Assembly: GCF_003600155.1 (NCBI RefSeq)
Contig: NZ_QWLD01000050.1
Location: forward strand, 1-64,000
DNA from: Nesterenkonia muleiensis
GTDB lineage: Bacteria > Actinomycetota > Actinomycetes > Actinomycetales > Micrococcaceae
Direction: 5' to 3'
Length of the DNA stretch: 64,000 bases
Positions 43,421 to 52,723 of this stretch are shown one piece after another; within the stretch, counting starts at the first letter, position 1, and every line of letters begins with the position of its first letter. The translations under genes and the position numbers were made by a program. The notes under the pieces were generated by a model, which was not told the origin of the DNA, searched no databases, and saw nothing but the letters and a program-made list of their open reading frames with translations.

Positions 43421-43861
43421 TCAGCTGGTCCCGCTGTAGAAGGTCAGCCTGAACTTGCCGATCTGCACCTCGTCACCGGCGCTGAGGGTGTGGCGGTCCA
43501 CCCGGTCATGATTGACATAGGTGCCGTTGAGGCTGCCCAGGTCTTCGACGTCGAAGCCTTTGTCAGTGCGTTCGATCTTCACATGCCGCCGCGAGACGGT
43601 CACATCGTCAAGGAAGATATCGGCTTCAGGGTGACGCCCTACGGTGGTCTCATCCCGGTCGACCAGGAAGCGAGCGCCCTGGTTCGCGCCGGTGTGGGCG
43701 ATCAGCAGCGCAGAGCTCTTCGGCAGAGCATTGATGGCCGCATTGTCCTGCTCAGAGAGTTGAGCCTCCAACTGCCCGGTCTGAGCCGGCGGCAGTGCGA
43801 TGGAGGTGGTCTCCGAGGCGCTCTGCGGCGGGTGCTGCCGATCATGGTGCTGTTCGGGCAA
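43421..43861 (-). CDS. garA: FHA-domain protein GarA/OdhI, 2-oxoglutarate dehydrogenase inhibitor
   Basis: A 146-residue protein. An N-terminal tail carries SETTS, matching the ETTS site phosphorylated by PknB/PknG kinases in mycobacteria and corynebacteria. The FHA domain has VGRHPEADIFLDDVTVSRRH and DLGSLNGTYVN. Unphosphorylated GarA binds and inhibits the E1 part of 2-oxoglutarate dehydrogenase and also affects glutamate metabolism. TTG 43861 is the chosen start: GGGGAGGAG lies 5 bases before it, and the resulting length fits the family. A longer frame would overlap gcvH. Confidence 0.9.
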   Translation of the reverse strand: MPEQHHDRQHPPQSASETTSIALPPAQTGQLEAQLSEQDNAAINALPKSSALLIAHTGANQGARFLVDRDETTVGRHPEADIFLDDVTVSRRHVKIERTDKGFDVEDLGSLNGTYVNHDRVDRHTLSAGDEVQIGKFRLTFYSGTS

Positions 43862-43925
43862 CGGTTCTCCTCCCCTCAGACGAGGTGTGGTGCTGGGATA
43901 ACAACCATATAACAGCAGATCGGGT

Positions 43926-44309
43926 TCAGCCCACCTGTTCGGTGTACTGCTCTGAACTGAGAAGTGCATCAGCACCGGAGTCTTCGGCCAGTTTGACCTC
44001 GAAGAGCCAGCCTGCGCCGTAGGGGTCGGAGTTGATGGCCTGGGGCTCGGCGTCGAGGGTTTCGTTGACCGCCACGATCTCCCCTGCCACCGGTGCGTAG
44101 ATGTCGGAGACCGACTTGGTGGACTCGACCTCGCCGACCACGTCCCCGGCGGCGACTGTGGAGCCTACCTCGGGGTGTTCCACGTACACCACCTCGCCGA
44201 GGGCGTCCTGGGCGAAGTCGGTGATGCCGATGCGGACCACCCCTTCGGATTCTGCGGCGACCCATTCGTGCTCGGCGCTGTACTTCAGCTCAGCGGGGAT
44301 GCTGCTCAT
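43926..44309 (-). CDS. gcvH: Glycine cleavage system H protein
   Basis: A 127-residue lipoyl carrier that shuttles the aminomethyl group between the P and T proteins. The lipoylation site is the Lys in VESTKSVSD (about residue 65), and YAPVAGEIVAVNE and DPYGAGWLF are typical. The gcvP and gcvT genes are not in the window; in actinobacteria gcvH is often separate and linked to garA, as here. Confidence 0.94.
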   Translation of the reverse strand: MSSIPAELKYSAEHEWVAAESEGVVRIGITDFAQDALGEVVYVEHPEVGSTVAAGDVVGEVESTKSVSDIYAPVAGEIVAVNETLDAEPQAINSDPYGAGWLFEVKLAEDSGADALLSSEQYTEQVG

Positions 44310-44342
44310 CTGGCTTAGGCTCCTTGGGGTGGTGAGACAACT

Positions 44343-44365
44343 GGTGCTGAGGACAACTTAGCACC
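44343..44365 (-). terminator. Weak hairpin after the NarL-type regulator gene
   Basis: GGTGCT/AGCACC pairs across 11 bases between the regulator stop and the gcvH leader. No T-run follows, so termination is only possible. Confidence 0.3.
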
Positions 44366-44392
44366 CCGGAGGGAACTGCGGCAGGCCGGTGC

Positions 44393-45064
44393 TCAGCCGA
44401 GTATGCCTTCGCGGATGGCGCGCAGCACGGCATTGGTGCGGTCACGGGCCCCGAGCTTCACCAGAATCGAGGAAATGTGGTTTTTCACCGTCCCTTCGGC
44501 CAGATGGACCAGTTGGGCGATCTGCCGGTTGGAGTATCCTTCGGCCACCAGACGGAGCACCTCGGTCTCACGCTCGGTGAGACTCTCCAGCACCACGCCT
44601 GCGGATCCCGCCGGCGGCGGTGAGGTTCTGATGGCCCGCACCAGCCGGTCGGTGATCGAGGGGGCGATGAGCGTTCCGCCTTCAGCCAGCGCATGGACGG
44701 CCTGGGCCAGCTGCTCCACGGTGACGTCTTTGAGGAGGTAGCCGCGAGCCCCGGCGCGCAGAGCGTCGAGCACCAGGACATCATCGTCGAAGGTGGTGAG
44801 CACCAGAACGGGGATCTCACTGCCGGACTCCTGCAGCCTCTGCAGCAGCCACAGACCGTCGTAGGCCGGCATGCGCAGATCCAGGAGTATCACCTCGGGA
44901 GACTGGCCTTCGAGCGCGGCGAGCGCCTCTGCGCCGTCCCCAGCCTCTGCCACCACGGTGATCCCGCCGAGCTCCAGCAGGGTCCTGATGCCCTGCCTGA
45001 CCAGGGTCTGGTCATCGACCACCATGACCTGCGGCTGCTCAGCGGTCGCGGCGAAGTCCTCCAT
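44393..45064 (-). CDS. NarL/FixJ-type response regulator, no adjacent kinase
   Basis: A 223-residue regulator. The receiver domain has VVDDQTLVR, the phospho-acceptor in LLDLRMP (Asp near 61), LTTF and the Lys in LLKD. The LuxR-type DNA-binding domain at the C-terminus has LTERETEVLRLVAEGYSNRQIAQLV and EGTVKNHISSILVKLGARDR. Most such genes sit next to a HisKA_3 kinase, but neither neighbour is one: upstream is the sugar-importer ATPase gene and downstream is gcvH. Its signal and targets are unknown. Confidence 0.92.
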   Translation of the reverse strand: MEDFAATAEQPQVMVVDDQTLVRQGIRTLLELGGITVVAEAGDGAEALAALEGQSPEVILLDLRMPAYDGLWLLQRLQESGSEIPVLVLTTFDDDVLVLDALRAGARGYLLKDVTVEQLAQAVHALAEGGTLIAPSITDRLVRAIRTSPPPAGSAGVVLESLTERETEVLRLVAEGYSNRQIAQLVHLAEGTVKNHISSILVKLGARDRTNAVLRAIREGILG

Positions 45065-45138
45065 AAAGTCTCAGCCTACTGCCCGGCGACCTTTGTCCAG
45101 AGGTGCCGAAAGTCATGGGCCAGTTCAAGACCGCTGGC

Positions 45139-46401
45139 TCAGCCGCCGTTGGCCGCAGCCCGCTCCCGGTCGCGCCGACGGTCCTCGGCCGCCTGGCGGG
45201 TCAGCTCGGAGCCGGCCTCGGCGTCGCGGGTCAGGTTCTCCCCGGTGGCGGGGTCGAACAGGTGGATTCTGCCGGCGTCGACCCACAGCTCGGCGGTGTC
45301 GCCGCCGCGGACCCGTGACATGGCGTCGACGGCCACCACCAGTTGAGTGCGCAGTTCGTCGGTGTCCATATCCGCGGCGAGGTTCTGCAGGACCTCGGCC
45401 ACCCGCGGGTCGTTCTCGTAGCTGATGTAGGCGTACTGCTCATTGCCCAGCCACTCCACGTGGCTGAGCTCGGCGGAGAAGACCGACCCACGGGCCCGGC
45501 GGCTCTCGCGCACCTGGGATGCCTCCTCGAAGAACTCCGGTCGCGCACCGGCCAGCACCACATCTTTGTCCTGACCGGCAGCGGCGATGTGCTCAGGAAG
45601 CTCGATCTCGCCCAAAGGGGTGCTCAAGCACATCGCTCCGGTGGAGCTGCGCTGAACAGTGCCGGGGATGAAGTTCATTGACGGCGCGCCGATGAATCCT
45701 GCCACGAACAGATTGGCCGGCTGCTCATAGAGCTCCCGCGGCGAGGCGATCTGCTGGAGCACGCCCCGCTTCAGCACGGCCACCCGGTCACCGAGGGTCA
45801 TCGCCTCGGTCTGGTCGTGGGTGACGTAGACGCTGGTGGTGTTGAGTCTGCGCTGCAGCTGGGAGATCTCGGTGCGCATCTGGCCACGCAGCTTAGCGTC
45901 CAGGTTGCTCAGAGGCTCGTCGAAGAGGAAGGCGTTGGCCTCCCGCACGATGGCCCGGCCCATCGCCACACGCTGACGCTGGCCGCCGGAGAGGTTCGCC
46001 GGCTTACGGTCCAGGTGCTCGGTCAGCTCCAGCATCCCTGCGGCACGCTGCACCTTGTCCTTCACCTCCTCCTGGGTGAACTTGCCCTTGGCCAGGCGCA
46101 TGGGGAAGGCGATGTTCTCGAACACCGTCAGGTGCGGGTAGAGCGCGTAGTTCTGGAAGACCATGGCCAGGTTGCGGTCCCGCGGGGGCTTGTCGTTGAC
46201 CACGTCCCCGCCGATGCGCAGCTCGCCGGAGGTGACGTCCTCCAGCCCCACGATCATTCGCAGCAGAGTGGACTTTCCGCAGCCGGAGGGCCCGACGAGT
46301 ATGACGAACTCGCCGTCCTCGATATCTATAGAGATATCGTTGACCGCCGGAAAGCCGTCGTCGTACTCCTTGACGATGTTGTTCAGGGTGATCGATGCCA
46401 T
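45139..46401 (-). CDS. sugC: Sugar ABC importer ATP-binding protein (SugC/MsmK/UgpC type)
   Basis: A 420-residue ATPase with Walker A GPSGCGKST (about 37-45), Q-loop MVFQNYALYPHL, signature LSGGQRQR, Walker B LFDEPLSNLDAK and H-loop VTHDQTEA. A C-terminal TOBE/OB region of about 180 residues is normal for the MalK group. A tail rich in Arg, Ala and Asp ends the protein. It is last in the lpqY-sugA-sugB-sugC order, 26 bases after the second permease. In mycobacteria the same set takes up trehalose released during mycolate or cell-envelope turnover; here trehalose is likely but not proven. Confidence 0.9.
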   Translation of the reverse strand: MASITLNNIVKEYDDGFPAVNDISIDIEDGEFVILVGPSGCGKSTLLRMIVGLEDVTSGELRIGGDVVNDKPPRDRNLAMVFQNYALYPHLTVFENIAFPMRLAKGKFTQEEVKDKVQRAAGMLELTEHLDRKPANLSGGQRQRVAMGRAIVREANAFLFDEPLSNLDAKLRGQMRTEISQLQRRLNTTSVYVTHDQTEAMTLGDRVAVLKRGVLQQIASPRELYEQPANLFVAGFIGAPSMNFIPGTVQRSSTGAMCLSTPLGEIELPEHIAAAGQDKDVVLAGARPEFFEEASQVRESRRARGSVFSAELSHVEWLGNEQYAYISYENDPRVAEVLQNLAADMDTDELRTQLVVAVDAMSRVRGGDTAELWVDAGRIHLFDPATGENLTRDAEAGSELTRQAAEDRRRDRERAAANGG

Positions 46402-46427
46402 GCGCTTTCCTTTCTACGCTTCTGCTC

Positions 46428-47267
46428 TCAGCCTTTGACCGCGCCTTGGGTCAGCCCTGAGACAATCTGTCGCTGGAACAGCAGGACCAGTACGACCACG
46501 GGGATGGTGACCACGATGGCGGCCGCGGAGATGGCCCCGGTGGGCTGTTCGAACTGTGAGGCTCCGGTGAAGAACGCCAAAGCGGCAGGCACTGGCCTGG
46601 CGGCCTCGGTGGAGGTCAGTGAGATTCCGTAGACGAAATCGTTCCAGGCGATGAAGAACGCAATGATCGCGGTGGTGAACACCCCGGGTGCGGCTAAGGG
46701 GACGATGGCCTTGCGGAAGGCCTGCCACTGTGTGGCACCGTCGACCTGAGCCGCCAGCTCCAGATCCCAGGGGATCTGGCGGAAGAACGCCGAGAGCGTC
46801 CAGATGGAGATCGGCAGCGTCAGGGACAGGTACGGGATGATCAGGCCGAGCCAGGTGTCGTACAGCCCGATCTGCCGCCAGACGTTGAACAGCGGTGTGA
46901 CCACCGAGATCACCGGGAAGATGGAGACCGCCAGGGCCGCACCGAGTACCAGGCGCTTGCCGGGGAAGTCCAGCCTCGCTATGGCGTAGGCGCACAGTGT
47001 GGCGAGCACCACGGCGATGAAGGTGGCGATCAGCGTGATGCCGATCGAGTTCCGCAGGGCGGTGAGGAACAGCTCCTGCGCCTGCCCCACGAAGATCATC
47101 TCGTAGTTGGCCAGCGTCCAGCTGGTGGGCCAGAACCTCTGGTTGCCCAGGTCTCCGGGAGTCTTGAAACTGTTGGCGAAGATCGCCACCACGGGGAACA
47201 GCGAGTACCCCAGCACCAGCACCGCGGCAATGGCCCAACCCAGTCGGGTCTTCGTCGTGACGCTCAT
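46428..47267 (-). CDS. sugB: Sugar ABC importer permease, MalG-like (SugB)
   Basis: A 279-residue permease with six membrane segments. The EAA motif lies in [29 protein letters not shown] (about 190-215), the contact site for the ATPase. The start codon overlaps the SugA stop by one base (TGATG), so the two permeases are translated together. The first segment is a signal-like anchor. Confidence 0.9.
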   Translation of the reverse strand: MSVTTKTRLGWAIAAVLVLGYSLFPVVAIFANSFKTPGDLGNQRFWPTSWTLANYEMIFVGQAQELFLTALRNSIGITLIATFIAVVLATLCAYAIARLDFPGKRLVLGAALAVSIFPVISVVTPLFNVWRQIGLYDTWLGLIIPYLSLTLPISIWTLSAFFRQIPWDLELAAQVDGATQWQAFRKAIVPLAAPGVFTTAIIAFFIAWNDFVYGISLTSTEAARPVPAALAFFTGASQFEQPTGAISAAAIVVTIPVVVLVLLFQRQIVSGLTQGAVKG

Positions 47268-48253
47268 CAGCCTTTCCCTCCCTTCTTGGCTTTTCCTCCG
47301 CCGGCGTCTGTCCCAGAGGCGAGGTCGACTTTGAACAGCTTGATCGCCACGAAACAGATCAGCAGCACACAGGCGAACAGCACTACGGAGACCGCTGAGC
47401 CCAGCCCGATCTCCAGCCTGCTGATCGACTGCCGGTAGGCCAGCAGGGCGAGCACTTCGGTGTTGGCCTCACCACCGGTCATGATGAAGACATTGTCGAA
47501 GATCCGGAAGGCATCCAGTGCCCTGAAGAGCACTGCCACCATGATGGCGGCCTTCATATTCGGCACAGTGACCCGGTAGAACTGCTGCCAACGGGTGGCT
47601 CCGTCCACCTTGGCCGCCTCCACCAGCTCGTCCGGCACCTGGGCCAGGCCCGCCAGCAGGAGCAGGGCGATGAACGGTGTGGTCTTCCAGATCTCGGAAG
47701 CCATGATGACGGTGACCGCGGTGCCGAAATTGGAGAACCAGTCCAATTCGTCGCTGATGCCGGGCAGCCAGGAGAACCAGTTGTTCACGAACCCTGAGTT
47801 GATGTCGAACATGTAGTACCAGGCAAAGGCCGAAACCACGGTGATGATCCCGTAGGGCACCAGGATCGCGGTGCGCAGCAGACCTCGCAGGCTCTTGAGC
47901 GCACGGTGCATCACCAAGGCCAGGGCGAAGCCCAGAACCAGCTCCACGGCAACAGTGACGACAGTGATCAGCACCGTGACCAGGAATGGTCTCCAGAATC
48001 CCCAGTCGGTGAACAGCAGAATGTAGTTGTCCAGGAAGACGAAGGAACGATCGTCTGGTGCGGTGAGCCGGAAGGAGTACAACGAGTCGAAGACCGCTTG
48101 CCCGATCGGGTAGGCGGTGACCGCCAGCATGATGACAAAGGCCGGACCGGCGAGAATCCATCCCAGCCGAGTTTCGGCCCTGGCCCGCTCGGACTTCTTC
48201 GGCTTCTCCCGCTGCCGCCTAGAGGCTGGGGCGGACTTCACGGTGTCAGTCAC
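47267..48253 (-). CDS. sugA: Sugar ABC importer permease, MalF-like (SugA)
   Basis: A 328-residue permease. A basic N-terminus of about 30 residues precedes the first membrane segment; there are six in all. The EAA block is in [25 protein letters not shown] (about 212-235). ATGA overlap with the lpqY stop couples its translation to the binding protein. It makes the substrate channel with SugB. Confidence 0.9.
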   Translation of the reverse strand: MTDTVKSAPASRRQREKPKKSERARAETRLGWILAGPAFVIMLAVTAYPIGQAVFDSLYSFRLTAPDDRSFVFLDNYILLFTDWGFWRPFLVTVLITVVTVAVELVLGFALALVMHRALKSLRGLLRTAILVPYGIITVVSAFAWYYMFDINSGFVNNWFSWLPGISDELDWFSNFGTAVTVIMASEIWKTTPFIALLLLAGLAQVPDELVEAAKVDGATRWQQFYRVTVPNMKAAIMVAVLFRALDAFRIFDNVFIMTGGEANTEVLALLAYRQSISRLEIGLGSAVSVVLFACVLLICFVAIKLFKVDLASGTDAGGGKAKKGGKG

Positions 48254-49530
48254 AGCAGACGCTCCCCTCTGAGGACTTCACCGATGAAGGTATCGGCCCG
48301 CTGCGGTGCACGGTCGGGATCGATGCCGGAGATCGGTGTGAATTCATCCTGAATCACTTCGGAGATCTCGTTGTAGTACGGGGTCTGGGGTCTGGGTGCA
48401 GCCTCATCGAGCGCCTCGCGGATGACATCGGCCATAGGGTAGTCCTCCTCGATGCGAGGATCGTCGAATGCCGACTCCGAGGAGGGAGGATTGCCGTTGG
48501 TCACAAAGTACTCTGCCTGGTTCTCTGGCTGGACGATACACTCGATGGCCTCATACGCCAGATCATGGTGTTCGGAGTCGATGCCGACGCCCAAATTGAT
48601 TCCTCCCAGCGGTGCCGCTGCCGGAGTCTCAGCGTCCACGCGCGGGTAGGGGGCCCAGCCGACATCGTCAGGAACGTCTGATTCGATGCTTCCGTCCTCA
48701 GCTGCCGCATTGGTGGCAGCCCAGACAAAGGGCCAGTTGACCATGAAGGAACCGTGGTCGCGCTGGAACATCAGCATGCCCTGATTCTCGTCCATGGACG
48801 CCACGCCTGGACCTGCTAAACGATCCTGACCGATAACACTGATGATCTCTGCGGCCATGCGTCCGGCATCCGAGTCCAGGGTCGTCTCCAGGTCCTCTGC
48901 CGAGGCTGCCGGATCCACCAGGATGGATTCCTCCTGTGATTCGACAAGCGCGTTGACCCAGACGGTCATGGACTCAGCCCGGACCCCTTGAATGCTGATG
49001 TACTTGTCCTGTTCCCTGACAGCATCGATGATCTCCTCCCAGGTCACCGGCTGGCTCATATCGAGTCCGGCAGCCTCTGCCACCGATTCCCGGTACCAGA
49101 GAATCTGCGTGTTGGCCCAGAAGGGCACTGTGACGATTTCGTCTTTCCACATCGCACCGGCAAGGGCACCGTCCAAGGTGTCCTCTGTGGTGCGCTCTGC
49201 GACATCGTCAGGGACCGGTGCTAAGAATCCGGGCTCGGCCAGCTCCGGGATGAAGGGCGGGTCGATGGACATAATGTCCAGCGAGGAGTCGCCTGCTGCC
49301 AGGCGGCGTGCCAGCTGTTCGCGCTGGTCCGGCGCGTCATTGGGCAGCAGCGAGGTCTGGATGCGGTATGCACCGTCGGCCTCTTCGGTGCACTGGTCAG
49401 CAAGTGCCTGCTGTCCGCCGTCGTCCGGGTTGATGTACCAGGTCAGCACTGGAGTGCCATCGTCGGTACCGCAGCCGGTGAGCAAGAGCGCCCCCACTGC
49501 GACAGCGGCGCCAGCCGTACGTCCTTTCAC
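48250..49530 (-). CDS. lpqY: Sugar-binding lipoprotein, LpqY-like (probable trehalose)
   Basis: A 426-residue type 1 solute-binding protein. Signal peptide and lipobox LLTGC place the anchor Cys at about residue 20. Blocks such as REQLARRLAAGDSSLDIM, TNTQ-like ANTQILWYR, MVNWPFVWAA and YPMADVIREALDEAAPRPQTP line up with mycobacterial LpqY, the trehalose receptor. The GTG start at 49530 has AGGAGG about 10 bases upstream. A CRP/GlxR-like site lies just ahead. It heads the importer operon. Another disaccharide is the main alternative ligand. Confidence 0.88.
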   Translation of the reverse strand: MKGRTAGAAVAVGALLLTGCGTDDGTPVLTWYINPDDGGQQALADQCTEEADGAYRIQTSLLPNDAPDQREQLARRLAAGDSSLDIMSIDPPFIPELAEPGFLAPVPDDVAERTTEDTLDGALAGAMWKDEIVTVPFWANTQILWYRESVAEAAGLDMSQPVTWEEIIDAVREQDKYISIQGVRAESMTVWVNALVESQEESILVDPAASAEDLETTLDSDAGRMAAEIISVIGQDRLAGPGVASMDENQGMLMFQRDHGSFMVNWPFVWAATNAAAEDGSIESDVPDDVGWAPYPRVDAETPAAAPLGGINLGVGIDSEHHDLAYEAIECIVQPENQAEYFVTNGNPPSSESAFDDPRIEEDYPMADVIREALDEAAPRPQTPYYNEISEVIQDEFTPISGIDPDRAPQRADTFIGEVLRGERLL

Positions 49531-49552
49531 CGGTACCGAACCTCCTCGCTGG

Positions 49553-49568
49553 GGTGATATGAATCACA
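49553..49568. promoter_or_regulatory. CRP/GlxR-like binding site upstream of lpqY
   Basis: On the minus strand TGTGATTCATATCACC matches the cAMP-receptor consensus TGTGA-N6-TCACA with one mismatch at the last base. Its centre is about 30 bases upstream of the lpqY start, a position suited to repression or close-in control. Sugar-importer genes are frequent targets of GlxR-type regulators. Confidence 0.55.
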
Positions 49569-49618
49569 TTACTCAGTGGAAACATTAGTACCTTCACGCG
49601 GCAATGGGAAGGGCTTCG

Positions 49619-50911
49619 CTACGCGGACTTCTTGCGGAGCTTCTTCGCCTCGTCCCGGGTGATCATCAGGGGCTCGGCGCCGTCGCGGACCACCTCTGCG
49701 GTGATGGAGACCGAGGCGATATCATCCCGGCCGGGCAGGTCGAACATGATGGGGTTGAGCACGTTCTCCAGGATCGAGCGCAGTCCACGGGCTCCTGTCC
49801 CCCGGGCCTGGGCGAGTGCGACCACGGCGGCAATAGCATCCTCGTCGAAGGTCAGCTCGACATCGTCCAGGCTGAAGATCTTCTGATACTGCTTCACCAG
49901 TGCGTTCTTCGGCTCGGTGAGAATCTCGGTGAGGGCGTCCTCATCAAGCTCCTCCACTGTGGCGACCACTGGGAGCCGGCCGATGAACTCGGGGATGAGG
50001 CCGAATTTGTGCAGATCCTCGGGCTCCACATCGGCGTAGCTGGCCTCGCCGGGAACAATGGTGGACAGCGGAGCCCCGAAGCCGATGCCTTTGCGGCCGG
50101 CCCGGGACTCGATGATCTCCTCCAGACCGGCGAATGCGCCGGCGACGATGAACAGCACATTGGAGGTGTCGATCTGGATGAACTCCTGCTGGGGGTGCTT
50201 GCGGCCACCCTGGGGGGCCACCGAGGCGGTGGTGCCCTCCAGGATCTTCAGCAGCGCCTGCTGCACGCCCTCACCGGAGACGTCCCGGGTGATGGAGGGA
50301 TTCTCCGATTTGCGGGAGATCTTGTCGATCTCGTCGATGTAGACAATGCCCTGCTCGGCCTTCTTGACGTCGCCGTCGGCGGCCTGGATCAGCTTCAGCA
50401 GGATGTTCTCCACATCCTCACCCACGTATCCGGCCTCGGTGAGGCTGGTGGCGTCGGCGACGATGAACGGGACCTGCAGCTTCCGGGCCAAAGACTGTGC
50501 CAGGTAGGTCTTTCCGGAGCCGGTGGGGCCGACCATGAGGATATTTGACTTGCCGATCTCGACGTCGTCGTACGGGCCCTTCTCCAAAGAGGCGGTCTTG
50601 GACGCTGAGCCGGTGACTTGGATGCGCTTGTAATGATTGTGCACTGCGACCGCCAGCGCTCGCTTCGCCTTGACCTGACCTACCACGTACTCGTCCAGGA
50701 AGTCCTTGATCTCCCTGGGGGTGGGCAGTTCGACCTCAGCGGTCTCCTGGACCTCGTTGAGGTACTCCTCGATGATCTCGTTGCACAGCTCGATGCATTC
50801 GTCGCAGATATAGACACCGGGGCCTGCGATCAGCTTGTACCGCACCTGCTTCTGGGACTTGCCGCAGAATGAGCACTTCAGCAGGTCAGTGCTCTCACCA
50901 ATTCGGGCCAT
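49619..50911 (-). CDS. clpX: ATP-dependent Clp protease ATP-binding subunit ClpX
   Basis: A 430-residue AAA+ unfoldase that feeds proteins into ClpP. The N-terminal zinc finger has CSFC (13-16) and CDEC (36-39). Walker A is [10 protein letters not shown] (about 120), Walker B IVYIDEID, the pore loop GYVGEDVE, and the IGF-type loop for ClpP docking reads GKGIGFGA. It lies downstream of clpP1-clpP2 in the same direction, separated by about 260 bases of structured repeats, so it may have its own promoter or be partly uncoupled from the protease genes. Confidence 0.96.
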   Translation of the reverse strand: MARIGESTDLLKCSFCGKSQKQVRYKLIAGPGVYICDECIELCNEIIEEYLNEVQETAEVELPTPREIKDFLDEYVVGQVKAKRALAVAVHNHYKRIQVTGSASKTASLEKGPYDDVEIGKSNILMVGPTGSGKTYLAQSLARKLQVPFIVADATSLTEAGYVGEDVENILLKLIQAADGDVKKAEQGIVYIDEIDKISRKSENPSITRDVSGEGVQQALLKILEGTTASVAPQGGRKHPQQEFIQIDTSNVLFIVAGAFAGLEEIIESRAGRKGIGFGAPLSTIVPGEASYADVEPEDLHKFGLIPEFIGRLPVVATVEELDEDALTEILTEPKNALVKQYQKIFSLDDVELTFDEDAIAAVVALAQARGTGARGLRSILENVLNPIMFDLPGRDDIASVSITAEVVRDGAEPLMITRDEAKKLRKKSA

Positions 50912-51017
50912 AGTCAGGCAACCCTCTCACCGCGCAGATCGTTTCAGGAACTACATCAAGCCTACGGCAGAGCCAGGACATGGACCGGAACCGCCACGGA
51001 TCATGACGTCCCGCTGA

Positions 51018-51170
51018 GGCGCAAGCCCGCTTAGAGGCGGCGCGACATGTGCCCGCCGCCGGGACAAACCGGGCCTCGAGCCAAGCGAAGCGACGGCGAG
51101 CCCTTCAGGCGTGAAGGCGAGCGCAAGCTCGCCGAGAGGCGGCGCGACATGCGCGCGCCGCCGGGATCAA
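51018..51170. repeat. Paired GC-rich structured repeats between clpP2 and clpX
   Basis: Two copies of about 50 bases (51019-51067 and 51121-51170) share GCGCAAGC, then AGAGGCGGCGCGACATG, then CGCCGCCGGGA, with 102 bases between the starts. Each forms a long GGCGGCG/CGCCGCC hairpin. The second copy is preceded by CCTTCA/TGAAGG and by GCGAGC/GCTCGC closed with a GCAA tetraloop. A third related element lies at 26552-26628. The remaining bases of the gap show nothing further. Confidence 0.65.
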
Positions 51171-51171
51171 C

Positions 51172-51849
51172 TCAGACCGGCAGCTTGCGGGAGGACAGCA
51201 CCTCGTCAACCAGGCCGTACTCCTTGGCACCTTCAGCCGAGAGGAACTTATCGCGGTCGATATCCGCAGCTACTTCCTCGGCAGTCTTGTTGGTGTGCTG
51301 GGCCAGCACCTCCTCCATCCAGGTACGGATGCGGCGGATCTCATCAGCCTGGATGCCCAGATCAGTGGCTGTGCCGCGGGCACCTCCCATCGCCGGCTGG
51401 TGGATCAGCACGCGCGCATTCGGCAGCGCCAGGCGCTTTCCCGGCGTGCCGGCGGCAAGCAGCACCGCAGCGGCCGAGGCCGCCTGGCCCAGACAGACAG
51501 TCTGCACATGTGGGCGGATGAACTGCATGGTGTCATAGATCGCGGTCATCGCGGTGAAGGAACCACCCGGGGAGTTGATGTAGAGGGTGATGTCCCGCTC
51601 GGAGTCCATCGACTCCAGCACCAGCAGCTGGGCCATGATGTCATCGGCGGAGGCATCATCCACCTGTGCCCCGAGGAAGACGATGCGGTCCTCGAAGAGC
51701 TTGGCATAGGGGTCCTGCCGCTTGAAGCCGTAGGGGGTGCGCTCCTCGAACTGCGGCAGGATGTAGCGGGACTCGATGCTGCCGGGGGCATGAGGCACAG
51801 CCTGCGGGCTCTGTGCGGGCTGGGGGTTCTGGTGGAAATCAAAGTTCAT
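51172..51849 (-). CDS. clpP2: ATP-dependent Clp protease proteolytic subunit ClpP2
   Basis: A 225-residue serine peptidase subunit. The catalytic Ser125 is in QAASAAA and His150 in VLIHQP; the Asp should lie near 200. A 30-residue N-terminal propeptide-like region precedes the fold. In actinobacteria ClpP1 and ClpP2 form a mixed two-ring protease. ATG 51849 has AGGAGA about 8 bases before it; a longer frame reads back into clpP1. The gap to clpP1 is 59 bases, so the two form one operon. Confidence 0.95.
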   Translation of the reverse strand: MNFDFHQNPQPAQSPQAVPHAPGSIESRYILPQFEERTPYGFKRQDPYAKLFEDRIVFLGAQVDDASADDIMAQLLVLESMDSERDITLYINSPGGSFTAMTAIYDTMQFIRPHVQTVCLGQAASAAAVLLAAGTPGKRLALPNARVLIHQPAMGGARGTATDLGIQADEIRRIRTWMEEVLAQHTNKTAEEVAADIDRDKFLSAEGAKEYGLVDEVLSSRKLPV

Positions 51850-51908
51850 CTCAAAGTCTCCTGTGAAGTCCTGGTGGCCTGTGAGGTCTCGGAAGCCGGC
51901 GCCGTCGC

Positions 51909-52517
51909 TCAGACTCCTCCGCCGCCGGAGACGGTCGAGGACCGCTGGGCGATCTTGTCGAAGAAGCCGTACTCCAGGCCATCTTCCGCAGTGAACCACT
52001 TGTCGCGGGCGTTGTCCTTGAGGATCGTGTCCACCGACTGGCCGGTCTGCTCAGCGGTCAGCTCGGCCATGACCTGCTTCATATGCTTGATCAGCTCAGC
52101 CTGGATGCGCACATCCGACTCGGTGCCGCCGATGCCTCCGGAGGGCTGGTGCATCAGGATGCGGGCGTGCGGGGTGGCGAACCGCTTCCCGGGGGTCCCG
52201 GAGGACAGCAGGAACTGGCCCATGGAGGCGGCCAGGCCGGTGGCCACCGTCACCACGTCGTTCGGGATGAACTGCATGGTGTCGTAGATGGCCATCCCGG
52301 CGGTGACGGAGCCGCCCGGGGAGTTGATGTAGAGGTAGATGTCGCGCTCAGGGTCCTCGGCCGAGAGCAGCAGCATCTGGGAGCAGATGGTGTTCGCGTT
52401 ATCGTCGCGCACCTCAGAGCCCAGCCAGATGATCCGCTCCTTGAGGAGCCGGTTGTAGATGTAGTTCTCCTGGGATGCCGGGTCCACGCTCGAGGCAGTG
52501 GGCAGCTGCTCAGACAT
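51909..52517 (-). CDS. clpP1: ATP-dependent Clp protease proteolytic subunit ClpP1
   Basis: A 202-residue subunit with catalytic Ser98 in LAASMG and His123 in [18 protein letters not shown] is the oxyanion strand. The C-terminus ends with a Gly-rich tail (SGGGGV). It is the first gene of the clpP1-clpP2 pair, and its upstream region holds two palindromes and a candidate ClgR-type box, in line with the stress control of clp genes in this phylum. Confidence 0.95.
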   Translation of the reverse strand: MSEQLPTASSVDPASQENYIYNRLLKERIIWLGSEVRDDNANTICSQMLLLSAEDPERDIYLYINSPGGSVTAGMAIYDTMQFIPNDVVTVATGLAASMGQFLLSSGTPGKRFATPHARILMHQPSGGIGGTESDVRIQAELIKHMKQVMAELTAEQTGQSVDTILKDNARDKWFTAEDGLEYGFFDKIAQRSSTVSGGGGV

Positions 52518-52599
52518 CGAGTTCCTCCAAAGGTCTCTTCACGGGTTCTGCTACGACATTACTGGAGACAGAGCACGACGACGCCGAGCACACCGGACT

Positions 52600-52613
52600 G
52601 TTCGCCGTCGGCA
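52600..52613. promoter_or_regulatory. Candidate ClgR-type box upstream of clpP1
   Basis: GTTCGC-CGTCG-GCA, 83 bases before the clpP1 start, fits the published actinomycete ClgR pattern GTTCGC-N5-GCG with one mismatch. The same CTGTTCGCCGTCG 13-mer recurs at 52968-52980, nearer the end of tig. Low confidence without a motif search. Confidence 0.35.
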
Positions 52614-52641
52614 CAGCTTAGTTCCGCCGGCGGGGAAATCT

Positions 52642-52655
52642 CTCACCATGGTGAG
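52642..52655. promoter_or_regulatory. 14-base perfect palindrome upstream of clpP1
   Basis: CTCACCATGGTGAG is self-complementary and lies 125 bases before the clpP1 ATG in a gene-free stretch of about 540 bases (52518-53055). It could bind a dimeric regulator. A shorter palindrome, CCGCCGGCGG, lies just before it. Confidence 0.4.
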
Positions 52656-52664
52656 GAATCATTG

Positions 52665-52723
52665 CCGAGTGTTGGAATCTCTCCGCGCCGCATGTCCCGA
52701 GGCGGAGGGATTCCAGCACTCGG
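52665..52723. repeat. 22-base inverted repeat (long hairpin) upstream of clpP1
   Basis: The arm at 52665-52686 (starting CCGAGTGTTGG) pairs with the arm at 52702-52723 (ending AGCACTCGG), with only two non-Watson-Crick positions, around a 15-base loop. There is no T-run, so it is not a simple terminator. The rest of the gap between clpP1 and tig shows no gene. Confidence 0.6.

Noticed and set aside
51019-51170. CRISPR-like direct repeats
   Set aside because: Only two copies with a single unequal spacer, and each copy is itself a hairpin. No cas gene is present.
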